A stretch of DNA of 64,000 nt. It comes from JANQPX01 sp041398025 (lineage in GTDB: Bacteria > Pseudomonadota > Alphaproteobacteria > Geminicoccales > Geminicoccaceae). Shown here piece by piece: positions 34,889 to 43,840 of this stretch. Numbering within the stretch: position 1 is the stretch's first letter; each line of letters begins with the position of its first letter. The stretch is from contig JAWKVM010000010.1 of assembly GCA_041398025.1 (NCBI GenBank), positions 114,570 to 178,569 on the forward strand, given 5' to 3'. The notes below the pieces were generated by a model, which was given only the letters and a program-made list of their open reading frames with translations, had not been told where the DNA came from and did no database searches. A program made the position numbers and the translations under genes.

Positions 34889-35803
34889 TCAGTCCTTTTG
34901 CTCTTCAGCGCCCGCAAAAACGCGGCTCGCCAGGATTTCTTCGGGCTCGATGGTCATCAGGTCGTCCGCGGTCAGCGCCTCGCCGCGTCTGTCGAACAGC
35001 CGGGTCGCCTGGCGCAGGCGCGCACGGTCGAGGGCGTTTCGGATCGAGCGGGCATTGGCGAAATGGGGCTGCTGCATGCGTCTTTCGATATAGTCCCTGA
35101 AGGCCTGCTCCGCAGGTTCGGACAGCCGGTAGTTCTGCTGATCCAGGATCAGCCTGCCGATAGCGAAAAGCTCGGCGGGCGTATAGTCGGGAAAATCGAT
35201 GTGATGGGCAATGCGTGACCGGAAGCCCGGATTGGAGCCGAAGAACCGGTCCATGCGATCGCCGTAGCCGGCGAGGATCACCACCAGATCGTCGCGCCTG
35301 TTCTCCATGACCTGCAAGAGAATCTCGATCGCCTCCTGGCCGTAATCGCGCTCGTTCTCGGGGCGGTAGAGGTAGTAGGCCTCGTCGATAAAGAGGACGC
35401 CGCCCATCGCCTTCTTCAGGATCTCCTTGGTCTTGGGCGCGGTGTGGCCGATATACTGGCCGACCAGATCGTCGCGGGTCACGGTCACGAGCTGCGGCGT
35501 GCGGATATAGCCGAGCTTGTGCAGGATGTCCGCCATGCGCATGGCGACCGTGGTCTTGCCGGTGCCGGGATTGCCGGTAAACGACATGTGCAGCGTCGGC
35601 GTCTCGCTGGTCAGCCCCTCGTCACGGCGTACTTTGTCGACGAGCAACAGGGCGGCGATTTCGCGAATGCGGCGCTTGACCGGGGCAAGCCCGACCAGCT
35701 CGCGGTCGAGCTGCTCCAGCACCTCGGCGATGCCGGACTGATCGAAGGCGGCACCGAGATCGACCGTGGAGGCTTCAGGCTTCGCTTCAGGGCTTGCCGA
35801 CAT
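34889..35803 (-). CDS. cbbX: Red-type RuBisCO activase CbbX
   Basis: The 304-residue AAA+ ATPase remodels inhibited form IC/ID RuBisCO by pulling on the large-subunit C-terminus. Walker A is FTGNPGTGKTTVA, Walker B is GGVLFIDEAYYL, the pore loop is YIGHTAPK, and sensor-region arginines are in NPGFRSRI. The presence of CbbX fits the red-type L and S subunits just upstream. CbbX of this kind is activated by RuBP. There is a 107-bp gap to cbbS. Confidence 0.95.
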   Translation of the reverse strand: MSASPEAKPEASTVDLGAAFDQSGIAEVLEQLDRELVGLAPVKRRIREIAALLLVDKVRRDEGLTSETPTLHMSFTGNPGTGKTTVAMRMADILHKLGYIRTPQLVTVTRDDLVGQYIGHTAPKTKEILKKAMGGVLFIDEAYYLYRPENERDYGQEAIEILLQVMENRRDDLVVILAGYGDRMDRFFGSNPGFRSRIAHHIDFPDYTPAELFAIGRLILDQQNYRLSEPAEQAFRDYIERRMQQPHFANARSIRNALDRARLRQATRLFDRRGEALTADDLMTIEPEEILASRVFAGAEEQKD

Positions 35804-35910
35804 GCTGTTCTCTTGCGGACGTTTTCACATGCTCCACCGAGAAGGCCGCCGGCCGGGCGGGAGGTCTCGGCCGGCGGCAAGGCTCAGGGAGGTAAGAATG
35901 GCGGGCGTGC

Positions 35911-36327
35911 TCAGTAGCGCTCGCCCGCGGGTTTGACGGCGGCGTAGGGCCTGGTCGTGTAGCCCATCTGCCGGCCGCCAAGCTCGTGCCGCTCGAGGAA
36001 AAAGCCGGGCTCCTCCTCGGGGCGGTTGACGATGAAGGAGAGGCGCACCGACTCCCAGCCATGGGAGGCATCGAAGGCGGTCAGGCGGATATACTGGCTG
36101 CCATAGACCTTCCGGCATTCGGCGAGCTCGTACATCACCGCGGCGGGGTCGTTGATGTCGAACATCGGCGTGCCCCACATCTCCCAATACGTATTCCGGG
36201 GATGAGGATCATCCGTGAATTCCAGATTGATCGCCCAGCCCTGATCCATGCAGTAGCGGATCTGTTTCCCGATCTGCTCGTCGGTCAGATCGGGAAGAAA
36301 GGAGAAGGTTCCCTGTGTCAGTTTCAT
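35911..36327 (-). CDS. cbbS: RuBisCO small subunit, red type
   Basis: The 138-residue protein contains TQGTFSFLPDLTDEQI and the longer C-terminal extension (GYTTRPYAAVKPAGERY) that forms the beta-hairpin barrel of red-type small subunits. The frame runs on to 36408, but ATG 36327, with AGGAGTGAC upstream, gives the canonical N-terminus MKLTQGTFSF. It is separated from cbbL by 102 bp. Confidence 0.95.
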   Translation of the reverse strand: MKLTQGTFSFLPDLTDEQIGKQIRYCMDQGWAINLEFTDDPHPRNTYWEMWGTPMFDINDPAAVMYELAECRKVYGSQYIRLTAFDASHGWESVRLSFIVNRPEEEPGFFLERHELGGRQMGYTTRPYAAVKPAGERY

Positions 36328-36429
36328 GTCTTTTGTCACTCCTATGGAGGTATCCAATCGTCCCTCGTCACCATGCCGGTTCGGCAAGAAGGCTCCGCGA
36401 AGCGTCAAGCCCCGGCCTGCCAGGCCGTG

Positions 36430-37878
36430 CTAGGCCGCGGTGGGGGTCGGGACGAAGTCGGGGGTGTCGGTCGATGTGTAATCGAAGGTGACGTCTTTCC
36501 AGACTTCCAGCGCCTGGGCGAGCGGCTGGCACCATTTGGCGGCGGCGTTCAGGATGTCCGGGCCTTCGTTGAGGATGTCCCGGCCCTCGTTGCGCGCCTG
36601 CACCATGGCTTCGAGGGCGACGCGGTTGGCGGTGGCGCCGGCGGCGATGCCCATGGGATGGCCGATGGTGCCGCCGCCGAACTGCAGCACAGTGTCCTCG
36701 CCCAGGAGGTCGAGGAGCTGGTGCATCTGGCCGGCATGGATTCCGCCCGAGGCGACCGGCATGCATTTGTTGAGGGACGCCCAGGGCTGGTCGAAGAAGA
36801 TGCCGTGCTCCAGGTTCTTGGCGGTGACCTCGTCGCGCAGCGTGTCGTAAAAACCCTTGGTGGTGTGGGGATCGCCCTCGAGCTTGCCGACCACCGTGCC
36901 GGCGTGGATGTGGTCGACGCCGGCCATGCGCATCCACTTGGCGATCACGCGAAAGCTGATGCCATGGGTCTTCTGCCTGGTGTAGGTGCCGTGGCCCGCG
37001 CGGTGCAGGTGCAGGATCATGTCGTTGTTGCGCGCCCATTTGGCCATGGACTGGATCGCGGTGTAGCCGATCACCAGGTCGATCATGACGATCACCGAGC
37101 CGAGCTCCTTGGCGAACTCGGCGCGCTCATACATGTCCTCCATGGTGGCGGCGGTGATGTTCAGATAGGTGCCCTTGATCTCGCCGGTCGCGGCCTGGGC
37201 CTTGTTCACCGCCTCCATGCAGTAGAGGAAGCGGTCCCGCCAGTGCATGAAGGGCTGGGAGTTGATGTTCTCGTCGTCCTTGGTGAAGTCGAGCCCGCCT
37301 TTCAGCGCCTCGTAGACGACGCGGCCGTAATTGCGCCCGGACAGGCCGAGCTTGGGCTTGACCGTGGCGCCGAGCAGCGGCCGGCCGAACTTGTCCAGGC
37401 GTTCGCGCTCGACCACGATGCCGGTGGCCGGCCCCTGGAAGGTCTTCATATAGGCGACGGGGATGCGCATGTCCTCGAGGCGGAGCGCCTTCAGGGGCTT
37501 GAAGCCGAAGACATTGCCGATGATCGAGGCGGTCAGATTGGCGATCGAGCCCGCCTCGAACAAATCGAGGTCATAGGCGATGTACGCAAAATACTGGTTC
37601 TCCTGGCCCGGCACCTGATCGACCTGATAGGCCTTGGCGCGGTATTTTTCGCAAGCGGTCAGCCGGTCGGTCCAGACCACGGTCCAGGTCGCGGTCGAGC
37701 TCTCGCCGGCAACCGCGGCCGCGGCCTCGATCGGGTCGACGCCGTCCTGGGGCGTGATCCGAAAGCAGCAGATCAGATCGGTGTCCTTGGGCTCGTAGTC
37801 CGGCTCCCAATACCCCATCTCGCGATATTTCATCACGCCGGCCTTGTAACGCTCGGCACCCTTCACCGTATCGGACAT
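36430..37878 (-). CDS. cbbL: RuBisCO large subunit, form I red type
   Basis: The 482-residue carboxylase/oxygenase subunit has the active-site segment GGLDFTKDDEN with the Lys200 that is carbamylated. Loop 6 is GTVVGKLEGDP, and further active-site segments are HRAGHGTYTRQ and QFGGGTIGHPMG. N-terminal RYKAGVMKYREMGYWEPDY is typical of the red-type IC group, in keeping with cbbX downstream. The frame extends to 37929, but ATG 37878 follows GAAGGAGTCC. It fixes CO2 onto RuBP. Confidence 0.96.
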   Translation of the reverse strand: MSDTVKGAERYKAGVMKYREMGYWEPDYEPKDTDLICCFRITPQDGVDPIEAAAAVAGESSTATWTVVWTDRLTACEKYRAKAYQVDQVPGQENQYFAYIAYDLDLFEAGSIANLTASIIGNVFGFKPLKALRLEDMRIPVAYMKTFQGPATGIVVERERLDKFGRPLLGATVKPKLGLSGRNYGRVVYEALKGGLDFTKDDENINSQPFMHWRDRFLYCMEAVNKAQAATGEIKGTYLNITAATMEDMYERAEFAKELGSVIVMIDLVIGYTAIQSMAKWARNNDMILHLHRAGHGTYTRQKTHGISFRVIAKWMRMAGVDHIHAGTVVGKLEGDPHTTKGFYDTLRDEVTAKNLEHGIFFDQPWASLNKCMPVASGGIHAGQMHQLLDLLGEDTVLQFGGGTIGHPMGIAAGATANRVALEAMVQARNEGRDILNEGPDILNAAAKWCQPLAQALEVWKDVTFDYTSTDTPDFVPTPTAA

Positions 37879-37969
37879 TTTTTCGGACTCCTTCAGATTT
37901 GCATCAGCGCCCGTGTCAGGCGACGGCAAGTCAACGATGCCGCACGCTGCGGCTGTCGCGCGTCGCGAC

Positions 37970-39028
37970 CTAGGCGACGGCAGGCAGACGGTCCAGGCCG
38001 CGCCTGGCCATGGCTGCGAGGGAAAGCGGCTTGATCCTCGGGGCGTGGCCGGCGGTGCCGAACTGCTCGAAGCGCTCGGCGCAGAGCCGTTCCAGCGCCT
38101 CCATGGCCGGGATCAGGAATTTTCTCGGGTCGAACTCGGCCTTCTTTTCGGTGGCGACCTTCCGGAACATGCCGGTCATGGCCATGCGGCAGTCGGTGTC
38201 GATATTGACCTTCCGGACCCCGTGCCTGATGCCGGTCACGATCTCCTCGACCGGCACGCCGAAGGTCTGGGGCATCTCGCCGCCGTAGGCGTTGATCAGG
38301 TCCTGCAGCGCCTGCGGGACGCTTGAGCTGCCATGCATGACGAGGTGGGTGTTCGGCAGCTTGGCGTGGATCGCCTTGACCACGTCCATCGCCAGCACGT
38401 CGCCGGTCGGCTTCTTCGAGAACTTGTAGGCGCCGTGGGAGGTGCCGATCGCGACCGCGAGCGCGTCGACGCCGGTTTTCTCGACGAAGTCCCTGGCCTG
38501 GTCGGGATCGGTCAGAAGCTGATCCCGCTCCAGCTTGCCCTCGGCACCCTGCCCGTCCTCGGCCTCGCCTTCGCCGGTCTCCAGCGAGCCGAGACAGCCG
38601 AGCTCGCCCTCGACCGAGACGCCGACCGCGTGCGCCATGTCGGTCACCCGGCGGGTGATGCCGACATTGTAGTCGTAGCTCGCGGGCGTCTTGCCGTCGG
38701 CTTCGAGCGAGCCGTCCATCATCACCGAGGTGAAGCCGTGCTGGATCGCGGACAGGCAGGTTGCCTCGTTGTTGCCGTGGTCCTGATGCAGGCAGATCGG
38801 GATTTTTTCGTACATTTCGACGGCGGCTTCGACCATGCGGCGGAGCATGATGTCGCCGGCATAGCTCCTCGCACCGCGGCTCGCCTGGATGATGACCGGG
38901 GCGTCAGTCTTCTCGGCCGCGGCCATGATGGCGAGGAGCTGCTCCATGTTGTTGATGTTGAAGGCGGGCACGCCGTAGCCGTGCTCGGCGGCGTGATCCA
39001 GCAATTGACGAAGGGTGATCAGGGCCAT
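37970..39028 (-). CDS. cbbA: Class II fructose/sedoheptulose-bisphosphate aldolase (CbbA)
   Basis: The 352-residue zinc aldolase carries the ligands in CLHQDHGNN, the class II signature YDYNVGITRRVTDMAHA, VEGELGCLG, GTSHGAYKF, LVMHGSSSVP and the phosphate-binding VNIDTDCRMA. It is the Calvin-cycle type (CbbA/FbaA), acting on fructose 1,6- and sedoheptulose 1,7-bisphosphate. It lies directly between prk and cbbL. The transketolase gene that often precedes it in other operons is absent here. Confidence 0.95.
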   Translation of the reverse strand: MALITLRQLLDHAAEHGYGVPAFNINNMEQLLAIMAAAEKTDAPVIIQASRGARSYAGDIMLRRMVEAAVEMYEKIPICLHQDHGNNEATCLSAIQHGFTSVMMDGSLEADGKTPASYDYNVGITRRVTDMAHAVGVSVEGELGCLGSLETGEGEAEDGQGAEGKLERDQLLTDPDQARDFVEKTGVDALAVAIGTSHGAYKFSKKPTGDVLAMDVVKAIHAKLPNTHLVMHGSSSVPQALQDLINAYGGEMPQTFGVPVEEIVTGIRHGVRKVNIDTDCRMAMTGMFRKVATEKKAEFDPRKFLIPAMEALERLCAERFEQFGTAGHAPRIKPLSLAAMARRGLDRLPAVA

Positions 39029-39042
39029 GGTCGGTTCCTCGT

Positions 39043-39918
39043 TCAGGACGAACGCTTCTTCTGCTCGACCAGCTTCAGGATCATCGGGGTGAGGATGAGC
39101 TGCATGGCGAGATCCAGCTTGCCGCCGGGAATGACGATGGAATTGGCGCGCGACATGAAGCTGTCATGCAGCATCGAGGTCAGGTAGGAAAAATCGATGC
39201 CGCGCGGGCTCTTGAAGCGGATGACGACCATCGATTCGTCGAGGGTCGGGATCCAGCGGGCGACGAACGGGTTCGAGGTGTCGACCGTCGGCACGCGCTG
39301 GAAGTTGATGTCGGTCTGGGTGAATTGCGGACAGATGACGTTGATGTAGTCGGGCATGCGCCGGAGGATGGTGTCGGTGACCGCTTCCGCCGAATGGCCG
39401 CGCGCCGCCCGGTCGCGATGGATCTTCTGGATCCATTCGAGATTGATCACCGGCACGACGCCGATCTTGAGATCGGCATGGCCGGCGATGTCGATCTCGT
39501 CGGTGACCACGGCGCCGTGCAGGCCTTCGTAGAAGAGGAGGTCGGTGTCCTCGGGCAGCGGTTCCCATGGGCTGAAGGTGCCGGGCGGCGTCTCGTAGAG
39601 CTGCGCCTCGTCTTCATCGTGGACATAATGCCGGGTGCGGCCGCCGCCGGTCTCGCCATAGTCGGCGAAGACCGCTTCGAGCTCGCCGAGCAGGTTTGCC
39701 TCGACGCCGAAATGGCTGAAATGGCGATTGCCCGCCGCCTCGGCCTCGGCCATGGCCTGCTTCATGCCGGCGCGGTCATAGCGATGGAACGCATCGCCCT
39801 CGATCGATGCCGCGGTGATCTCTTCGCGCCGAAAAATCTGGTCGAAGGTGTGCTTGACCGTGGTGGTGCCGGCGCCCGAGGAGCCGGTGACCGAGATGAT
39901 CGGATGACGTCTGGACAT
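39043..39918 (-). CDS. cbbP: Phosphoribulokinase (CbbP/Prk)
   Basis: The 291-residue kinase makes RuBP from ribulose 5-phosphate and ATP. The P-loop is GSSGAGTTTVK near residue 12, followed by SIEGDAFHRYDR, the acidic catalytic region FYEGLHGAVV and KIHRDRAARGHS. It is the proteobacterial class I, octameric and NADH-regulated type. It is 13 bp downstream of cbbF and 14 bp upstream of cbbA. Confidence 0.95.
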   Translation of the reverse strand: MSRRHPIISVTGSSGAGTTTVKHTFDQIFRREEITAASIEGDAFHRYDRAGMKQAMAEAEAAGNRHFSHFGVEANLLGELEAVFADYGETGGGRTRHYVHDEDEAQLYETPPGTFSPWEPLPEDTDLLFYEGLHGAVVTDEIDIAGHADLKIGVVPVINLEWIQKIHRDRAARGHSAEAVTDTILRRMPDYINVICPQFTQTDINFQRVPTVDTSNPFVARWIPTLDESMVVIRFKSPRGIDFSYLTSMLHDSFMSRANSIVIPGGKLDLAMQLILTPMILKLVEQKKRSS

Positions 39919-39931
39919 GGCGCCGCCTTCC

Positions 39932-41002
39932 CTATTGCCGAAACAGGCCGCGGCGGCCGAACAGAGGCGAGCGCTCGCCTCCCGGCAGCGTGCCGTCGTG
40001 AAAAGCGCGCACCCGCTCGACCTTGGTGCTGGAGCCGAACACCAGCGGCACGCGCTGGTGCAGCGTCTTGGGCTGCAGATCGAGGATGCGGTTTTCGCCG
40101 TCGGTCGCGAGCCCGCCCGCCTGCTCGATGATCATGGCGAGCGGGCTGGCCTCGTAGACCAGGCGCAGCCGGCCTTCTTCATATCCGGGCCTGCGATCGC
40201 CAGGGTACAGAAAAATCCCGCCGCGGATCAGGATGCGGTAGGCCTCGGCGACCAGCGACGCGATCCAGCGCATGTTGAAGTTCTTGCCTCTCGGCCCCTC
40301 GGCGCCGGCGACATTGTCGTCGATATAGGCGCGCACCGGCTCCTCCCAGTGGCGCGCATTGGATGCGTTGATCGCATATTCGCTGCTCTCGGGCGGGATT
40401 CGAATTTTTTCCCGCGTGCGCAGAAATCGTCCGCTCTCCCGATCCAGCGTGTAGATGTCGGTGCCCGCGCCCAGCGTGAGCGCCAGGCAGGTCTGCGGGC
40501 CATAGATCACGAAGCCGGCGGCGAGCTGGCGCCGGCCGGGCTGGAGCATGGCGGCGGCGGGGTCATCGACCATCGGCAGGATCGAAAAAATCGTGCCGAC
40601 CGAGATGTTGGTGTCGACGTTCGAGGAACCGTCGAGCGGATCGATCGCGACTGCGACCGGCGCTGCCGGATCGAGAATGGCAGGGGCTTCCTGTTCCTCC
40701 GAGCCGATCACCGCGACCGGCGCCGAGGCGAGCGCTCGGGCGAACAGGTCATCGGCGATCAGGTCGAGCGCCTTTTGCCGGTCGCCGTCGGTGTTCTCGC
40801 CGATCTCCTCGCCGAGGGCACCGGCAAGCGGCCCTTTGGCGATCAGCGCTTCGAGGCGGATCGCAGCCGATAGGATCGCGTGGATCGCCTCGGCGGCAGC
40901 CGCGCACGCGGTGCTTTGCCGTGCGAATGGCTCGAGCGCCGTGTCGAGGCCGATCGCCGTCTCGCTGGTCGCTGGTACGTCCAAGGCACGCCCCCTTCTC
41001 AT
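39932..41002 (-). CDS. cbbF: Fructose-1,6-bisphosphatase class I (CbbF/Fbp)
   Basis: The 356-residue phosphatase has the lithium-sensitive metal-binding motifs EEQEAPAIL, DPLDGSSNVDTNISVGTIF and YEASPLAMIIEQAGG. ATG 41002, with GGAGG at a proper distance, is preferred to the GTG 12 bases upstream. It is the first gene of the cbb operon and divergent from cbbR across a 59-bp spacer, so CbbR should control it. Confidence 0.93.
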   Translation of the reverse strand: MRRGRALDVPATSETAIGLDTALEPFARQSTACAAAAEAIHAILSAAIRLEALIAKGPLAGALGEEIGENTDGDRQKALDLIADDLFARALASAPVAVIGSEEQEAPAILDPAAPVAVAIDPLDGSSNVDTNISVGTIFSILPMVDDPAAAMLQPGRRQLAAGFVIYGPQTCLALTLGAGTDIYTLDRESGRFLRTREKIRIPPESSEYAINASNARHWEEPVRAYIDDNVAGAEGPRGKNFNMRWIASLVAEAYRILIRGGIFLYPGDRRPGYEEGRLRLVYEASPLAMIIEQAGGLATDGENRILDLQPKTLHQRVPLVFGSSTKVERVRAFHDGTLPGGERSPLFGRRGLFRQ

Positions 41003-41025
41003 CGTTCCCTCCACTCTGTGGGACG

Positions 41026-41050
41026 TTGTCCGACAAGTAAATTTTAATTA
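41026..41050. promoter_or_regulatory. Probable CbbR operator between cbbF and cbbR
   Basis: The short divergent spacer has a TNA-N7-TNA LysR-type site (TAA 41038-41040, TTA 41048-41050) inside the AT-rich palindrome TAAATTTTAATTA. It is joined to the palindrome TTGTCCGACAA (41026-41036). The first pattern is that of CbbR recognition sites. The second also forms half of the GntR operator at 7599-7634. Confidence 0.55.
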
Positions 41051-41061
41051 TCTTTGCTGGT

Positions 41062-42000
41062 ATGAAAGAAAAACTGAATCATCGCCTCGCCCGCGTGACC
41101 CTTCGCCAGCTGCGTGCGTTACAGGCAGTCTTGCGCACCGGGACCACCAAGGGTGCCGCGGAAGCCCTGCATGTGACGCCGCCCGCGATCACGCTGCAGC
41201 TGCGCGAGCTCGAAGGTCTGGTCGGCGTGCCGCTGCTCGAGCGCCGGCCCGACGGCGTGCAGCCGACGGCCGCCGGCGCCGAGATTCAGGAGGCGGCAAC
41301 GCGCATCGAGACGCTGCTCGCCGACACCGCGGACATGATCGAGACGCTGCGCGGTCTGGAGGGCGGCAAGGTTGCGGTCGGCGTGATCAGCACGGCCAAA
41401 TATTTCGCCCCGATGGCGATCGCCGCCTTTGCCAGGGAGCATCCGGAGATCGATCTCAGCCTGAAGATCGGCAATCGCGAGGAAACGATACGGTCGCTTC
41501 AGGGCTACGAATTCGATTTCGCGATCATGGGACGGCCGCCCAGCGGCTTCGCGGTGGACGCAGCGCCGATCGGCGATCACCCCCATGTCATCATCGCCCC
41601 GCCCCACCATGCGCTGGCCGGGTCCCGGCACCTTGCGCTGCAGGACCTCGTCGGCGAGACCTTTTTGCTGCGCGAACCCGGCTCGGGCACGCGCAGCGTG
41701 CTGGAGGAGCTGTTCGCGGCAGAACCGGCGGCACTCGCGAGCGGCATGGAGATCGGCAGCAACGAGACGATCAAGCAGGCGGTGATTGCCGGTCTCGGCA
41801 TCGCGCTGATCTCGGCGCACACCGTCGCTGCCGAGCTCGCCGAAGGCCGCCTGATCCTGCTCGACGTCGAGGGCCTGCCGGTGGTGCGCACCTGGTATCT
41901 TGTGAAGCGTGCCGACAAACGCCTGCTGCCCGCGGCGGACGCCATGTGGCGGTTCCTTTCGGCGCAGGCCAGGGCGTTTCTGCCGCCCATGGCGGGCTGA
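41062..42000 (+). CDS. cbbR: LysR-type regulator CbbR
   Basis: The 312-residue LysR-family regulator has an N-terminal winged helix (TLRQLRALQAVLRTGTTKGA, then AEALHVTPPAITLQLRELE) and a periplasmic-binding-like effector domain. Its position, divergent from cbbF, and the CbbR-like wording of LVGVPLLERRPDGV identify it as the Calvin-cycle activator, which usually senses RuBP, NADPH or similar signals. A porin-like gene follows in the opposite direction. Confidence 0.9.
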   Translation: MKEKLNHRLARVTLRQLRALQAVLRTGTTKGAAEALHVTPPAITLQLRELEGLVGVPLLERRPDGVQPTAAGAEIQEAATRIETLLADTADMIETLRGLEGGKVAVGVISTAKYFAPMAIAAFAREHPEIDLSLKIGNREETIRSLQGYEFDFAIMGRPPSGFAVDAAPIGDHPHVIIAPPHHALAGSRHLALQDLVGETFLLREPGSGTRSVLEELFAAEPAALASGMEIGSNETIKQAVIAGLGIALISAHTVAAELAEGRLILLDVEGLPVVRTWYLVKRADKRLLPAADAMWRFLSAQARAFLPPMAG

Positions 42001-42057
42001 GGTCAGCTCGAGGCCGGCACCTCCCTGCACGACACGCGGTCGGGCGCGGTCGACCGA

Positions 42058-43152
42058 TCAGAAGGACAGTTCGAGCACCAGGACACTTGCCAGATTGGTG
42101 CGGTTGTCTTCGGGGTCGGCGTAGCTGAGGTCGGCCTGGAGCTCGATGCCTTCGACCAGTTCCATATCGCCGCTGAGCGCAATCACATGGGTGATGCCGG
42201 CAGCCTTTTCGTCGACATAGTTGTAGCCGATCCCGGCATTCACCTCGCCGAAGCCGAAGGTGGCGCCGAGCGTGGCGAAGTCGATGTCGTCGGCGGCGTT
42301 CGACCTGCCGGCCGACGCGCCGACCTCGAGCTCGCCGAGGCCAAGCGTGCCGCCGACCGAGAACGCGTCGAGGTCGTCGCCCGCCGCATCGCCGCTCTTG
42401 CCGTAGCTGCCGACCACGGCGAGCCCGACCTCGAACTCGCCGAGGTCGCCGAGGGCATTGATGCCGACGCCGAGGTGATCATCGAGGTCCACGAGCTCGT
42501 CGTCCTCGTCGAGATCGGTTGCTCCACCCTCGTCGTCCCCGGTATCGGGCGTGACGCTCAGTCCCGCCTGCACGCCGAAAAAGCGCGGCGTGTAGTAGCT
42601 GATCTTGGCCGCATCGCCGCTATTGACGATCGCGACCTCGCCCAGATTCTCGGTGTCGCCGTCGATGCCGCCGGTGCCGGCGGCGATGGTGTCGGCGCCG
42701 AGCGCCATGCTGTCCTCGGCCCCTTCGGTGCGGCCAAGCTGCAACAGGCCGAAGCCGCTTTCGACGAACATGTAGGTCTCGTCCGCATTGACCTCCTCGA
42801 TGTCGGCGTCGGCCTCCAGCACGACCTTGGCACCGATCTCGAGATCGTCTGACGGGCTGACGTCGGCTTCGATATAGAGCTCGGAGTCCGTGAAAAAGGC
42901 GTAGCCGCGATCCCCCTCGCCGTCGGACAGCTGCTCGTCCTCGGCGGTGGTCAGCCCGAAGCGCAGCTCGCCGCCGGCGAGGATCTCGACCTCGCCGGCC
43001 TCTGCCATGCCGGGGCAGCCCTGGACGCCCACCGCGCCGAGGACCAGGCCCAGAATGCTGGCCGAGCTTCGCCAACTGTGATAAATCGGGAGAGATTTGA
43101 AGGTCTTGTCGATGCCGCCTGCACCTCGATATCGGCTTGATGGGTGTAGCAT
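42058..43152 (-). CDS. Acidic outer-membrane porin-like protein
   Basis: About 364 residues from ATG 43152. A long basic N-region leads to a signal helix (SASILGLVLGAVGVQG) with probable cleavage after AEA. The rest reads as an amphipathic beta barrel: EVEILAGGELRFGL, SELYIEADVSP, QLGRTEGAEDSMALGADT (the Porin_4-type GRxxG segment), KISYYTPRFFGVQAGLSV, and a C-terminal Phe (VLVLELSF) for BAM recognition. It is very rich in Asp and Glu, notably around residues 205-225. A VQGC tetrapeptide could be read as a lipobox but lies before AEA. The upstream open frame to 43569 is antisense to the next gene. Confidence 0.78.
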   Translation of the reverse strand: MLHPSSRYRGAGGIDKTFKSLPIYHSWRSSASILGLVLGAVGVQGCPGMAEAGEVEILAGGELRFGLTTAEDEQLSDGEGDRGYAFFTDSELYIEADVSPSDDLEIGAKVVLEADADIEEVNADETYMFVESGFGLLQLGRTEGAEDSMALGADTIAAGTGGIDGDTENLGEVAIVNSGDAAKISYYTPRFFGVQAGLSVTPDTGDDEGGATDLDEDDELVDLDDHLGVGINALGDLGEFEVGLAVVGSYGKSGDAAGDDLDAFSVGGTLGLGELEVGASAGRSNAADDIDFATLGATFGFGEVNAGIGYNYVDEKAAGITHVIALSGDMELVEGIELQADLSYADPEDNRTNLASVLVLELSF

Positions 43153-43249
43153 AGCGTTTGATCGTCCCTTGTCGCCATCATGGGTTTGTCGGAAAAAGCG
43201 GGGATCGACAACAGGCGTCATCGATCGCTCGGAAAAAGGTTGAGGAAAC

Positions 43250-43840
43250 ATGTTCAAAACATTGAGCGAATGGCAGATGCGGCTGATGCTCGGTGGAATC
43301 GGCTTGGTTTCCTTCAGCCTGTTGATGCTGCTCGAAGTCGCGACCGAGACGGACGAGATCGAGCTTACCGACATTCTGGTGGACGGGCTGGGGCTGCTGC
43401 TGATGGTGTCCACGACCGTCGGCCTCGCCATGCTGTTCAATCGCATGCAGACCCAGCATGAGGAAAAACTCGATCTGATCAGGAGCCTCGACATCGCACG
43501 GGCCGAGGGCACGGAGTGGCGAAAGAAGGCCCACGCGCATCTGGAAGGGCTGCGCAACGAGATGGACAATCAGTTCGAGCGCTGGGGGATGAGCACGGCG
43601 GAAAGGGACGTGGGCATGCTCATTCTGAAGGGGCTGAGCCACAAGGAGATTGCGCGTCTGCGCGGCACGACCGAGGCGACCGTACGCCAGCAGGCGCAGT
43701 CGATCTACCAGAAGTCCGATCTGCCCGGCAAAACCGCGTTTTCCGCCTATTTCCTCGAGGACCTGATCACCCCCGACCTGACCGACTTCAGGACCGAAGC
43801 CAGGCCGATGCGAGGCGATCTGGTGCAAAACGTCAACTGA
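43250..43840 (+). CDS. Membrane-anchored LuxR-type helix-turn-helix regulator
   Basis: The 196-residue protein has two predicted transmembrane helices (MLGGIGLVSFSLLMLLEVA, about 13-31, and ILVDGLGLLLMVSTTVGLAML, about 42-62). A charged coiled-coil stalk (about 65-115) and a C-terminal LuxR/GerE-type HTH follow: TAERDVGMLILKGLSHKEIA and TTEATVRQQAQSIYQKSDLP. There is no receiver domain. Such a layout implies a membrane-tethered transcription factor reacting to an envelope signal. It is divergent from the porin-like gene over 97 bp, its likeliest target. The start has a GGTTGAGGAAAC Shine-Dalgarno region. Confidence 0.82.
   Translation: MFKTLSEWQMRLMLGGIGLVSFSLLMLLEVATETDEIELTDILVDGLGLLLMVSTTVGLAMLFNRMQTQHEEKLDLIRSLDIARAEGTEWRKKAHAHLEGLRNEMDNQFERWGMSTAERDVGMLILKGLSHKEIARLRGTTEATVRQQAQSIYQKSDLPGKTAFSAYFLEDLITPDLTDFRTEARPMRGDLVQNVN

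Noticed and set aside
42058..43569. A longer porin-like frame starting at 43569
   Set aside because: The first 139 codons are antisense to the LuxR-type gene and are Ser/Arg-rich. A signal peptide is found only after ATG 43152.
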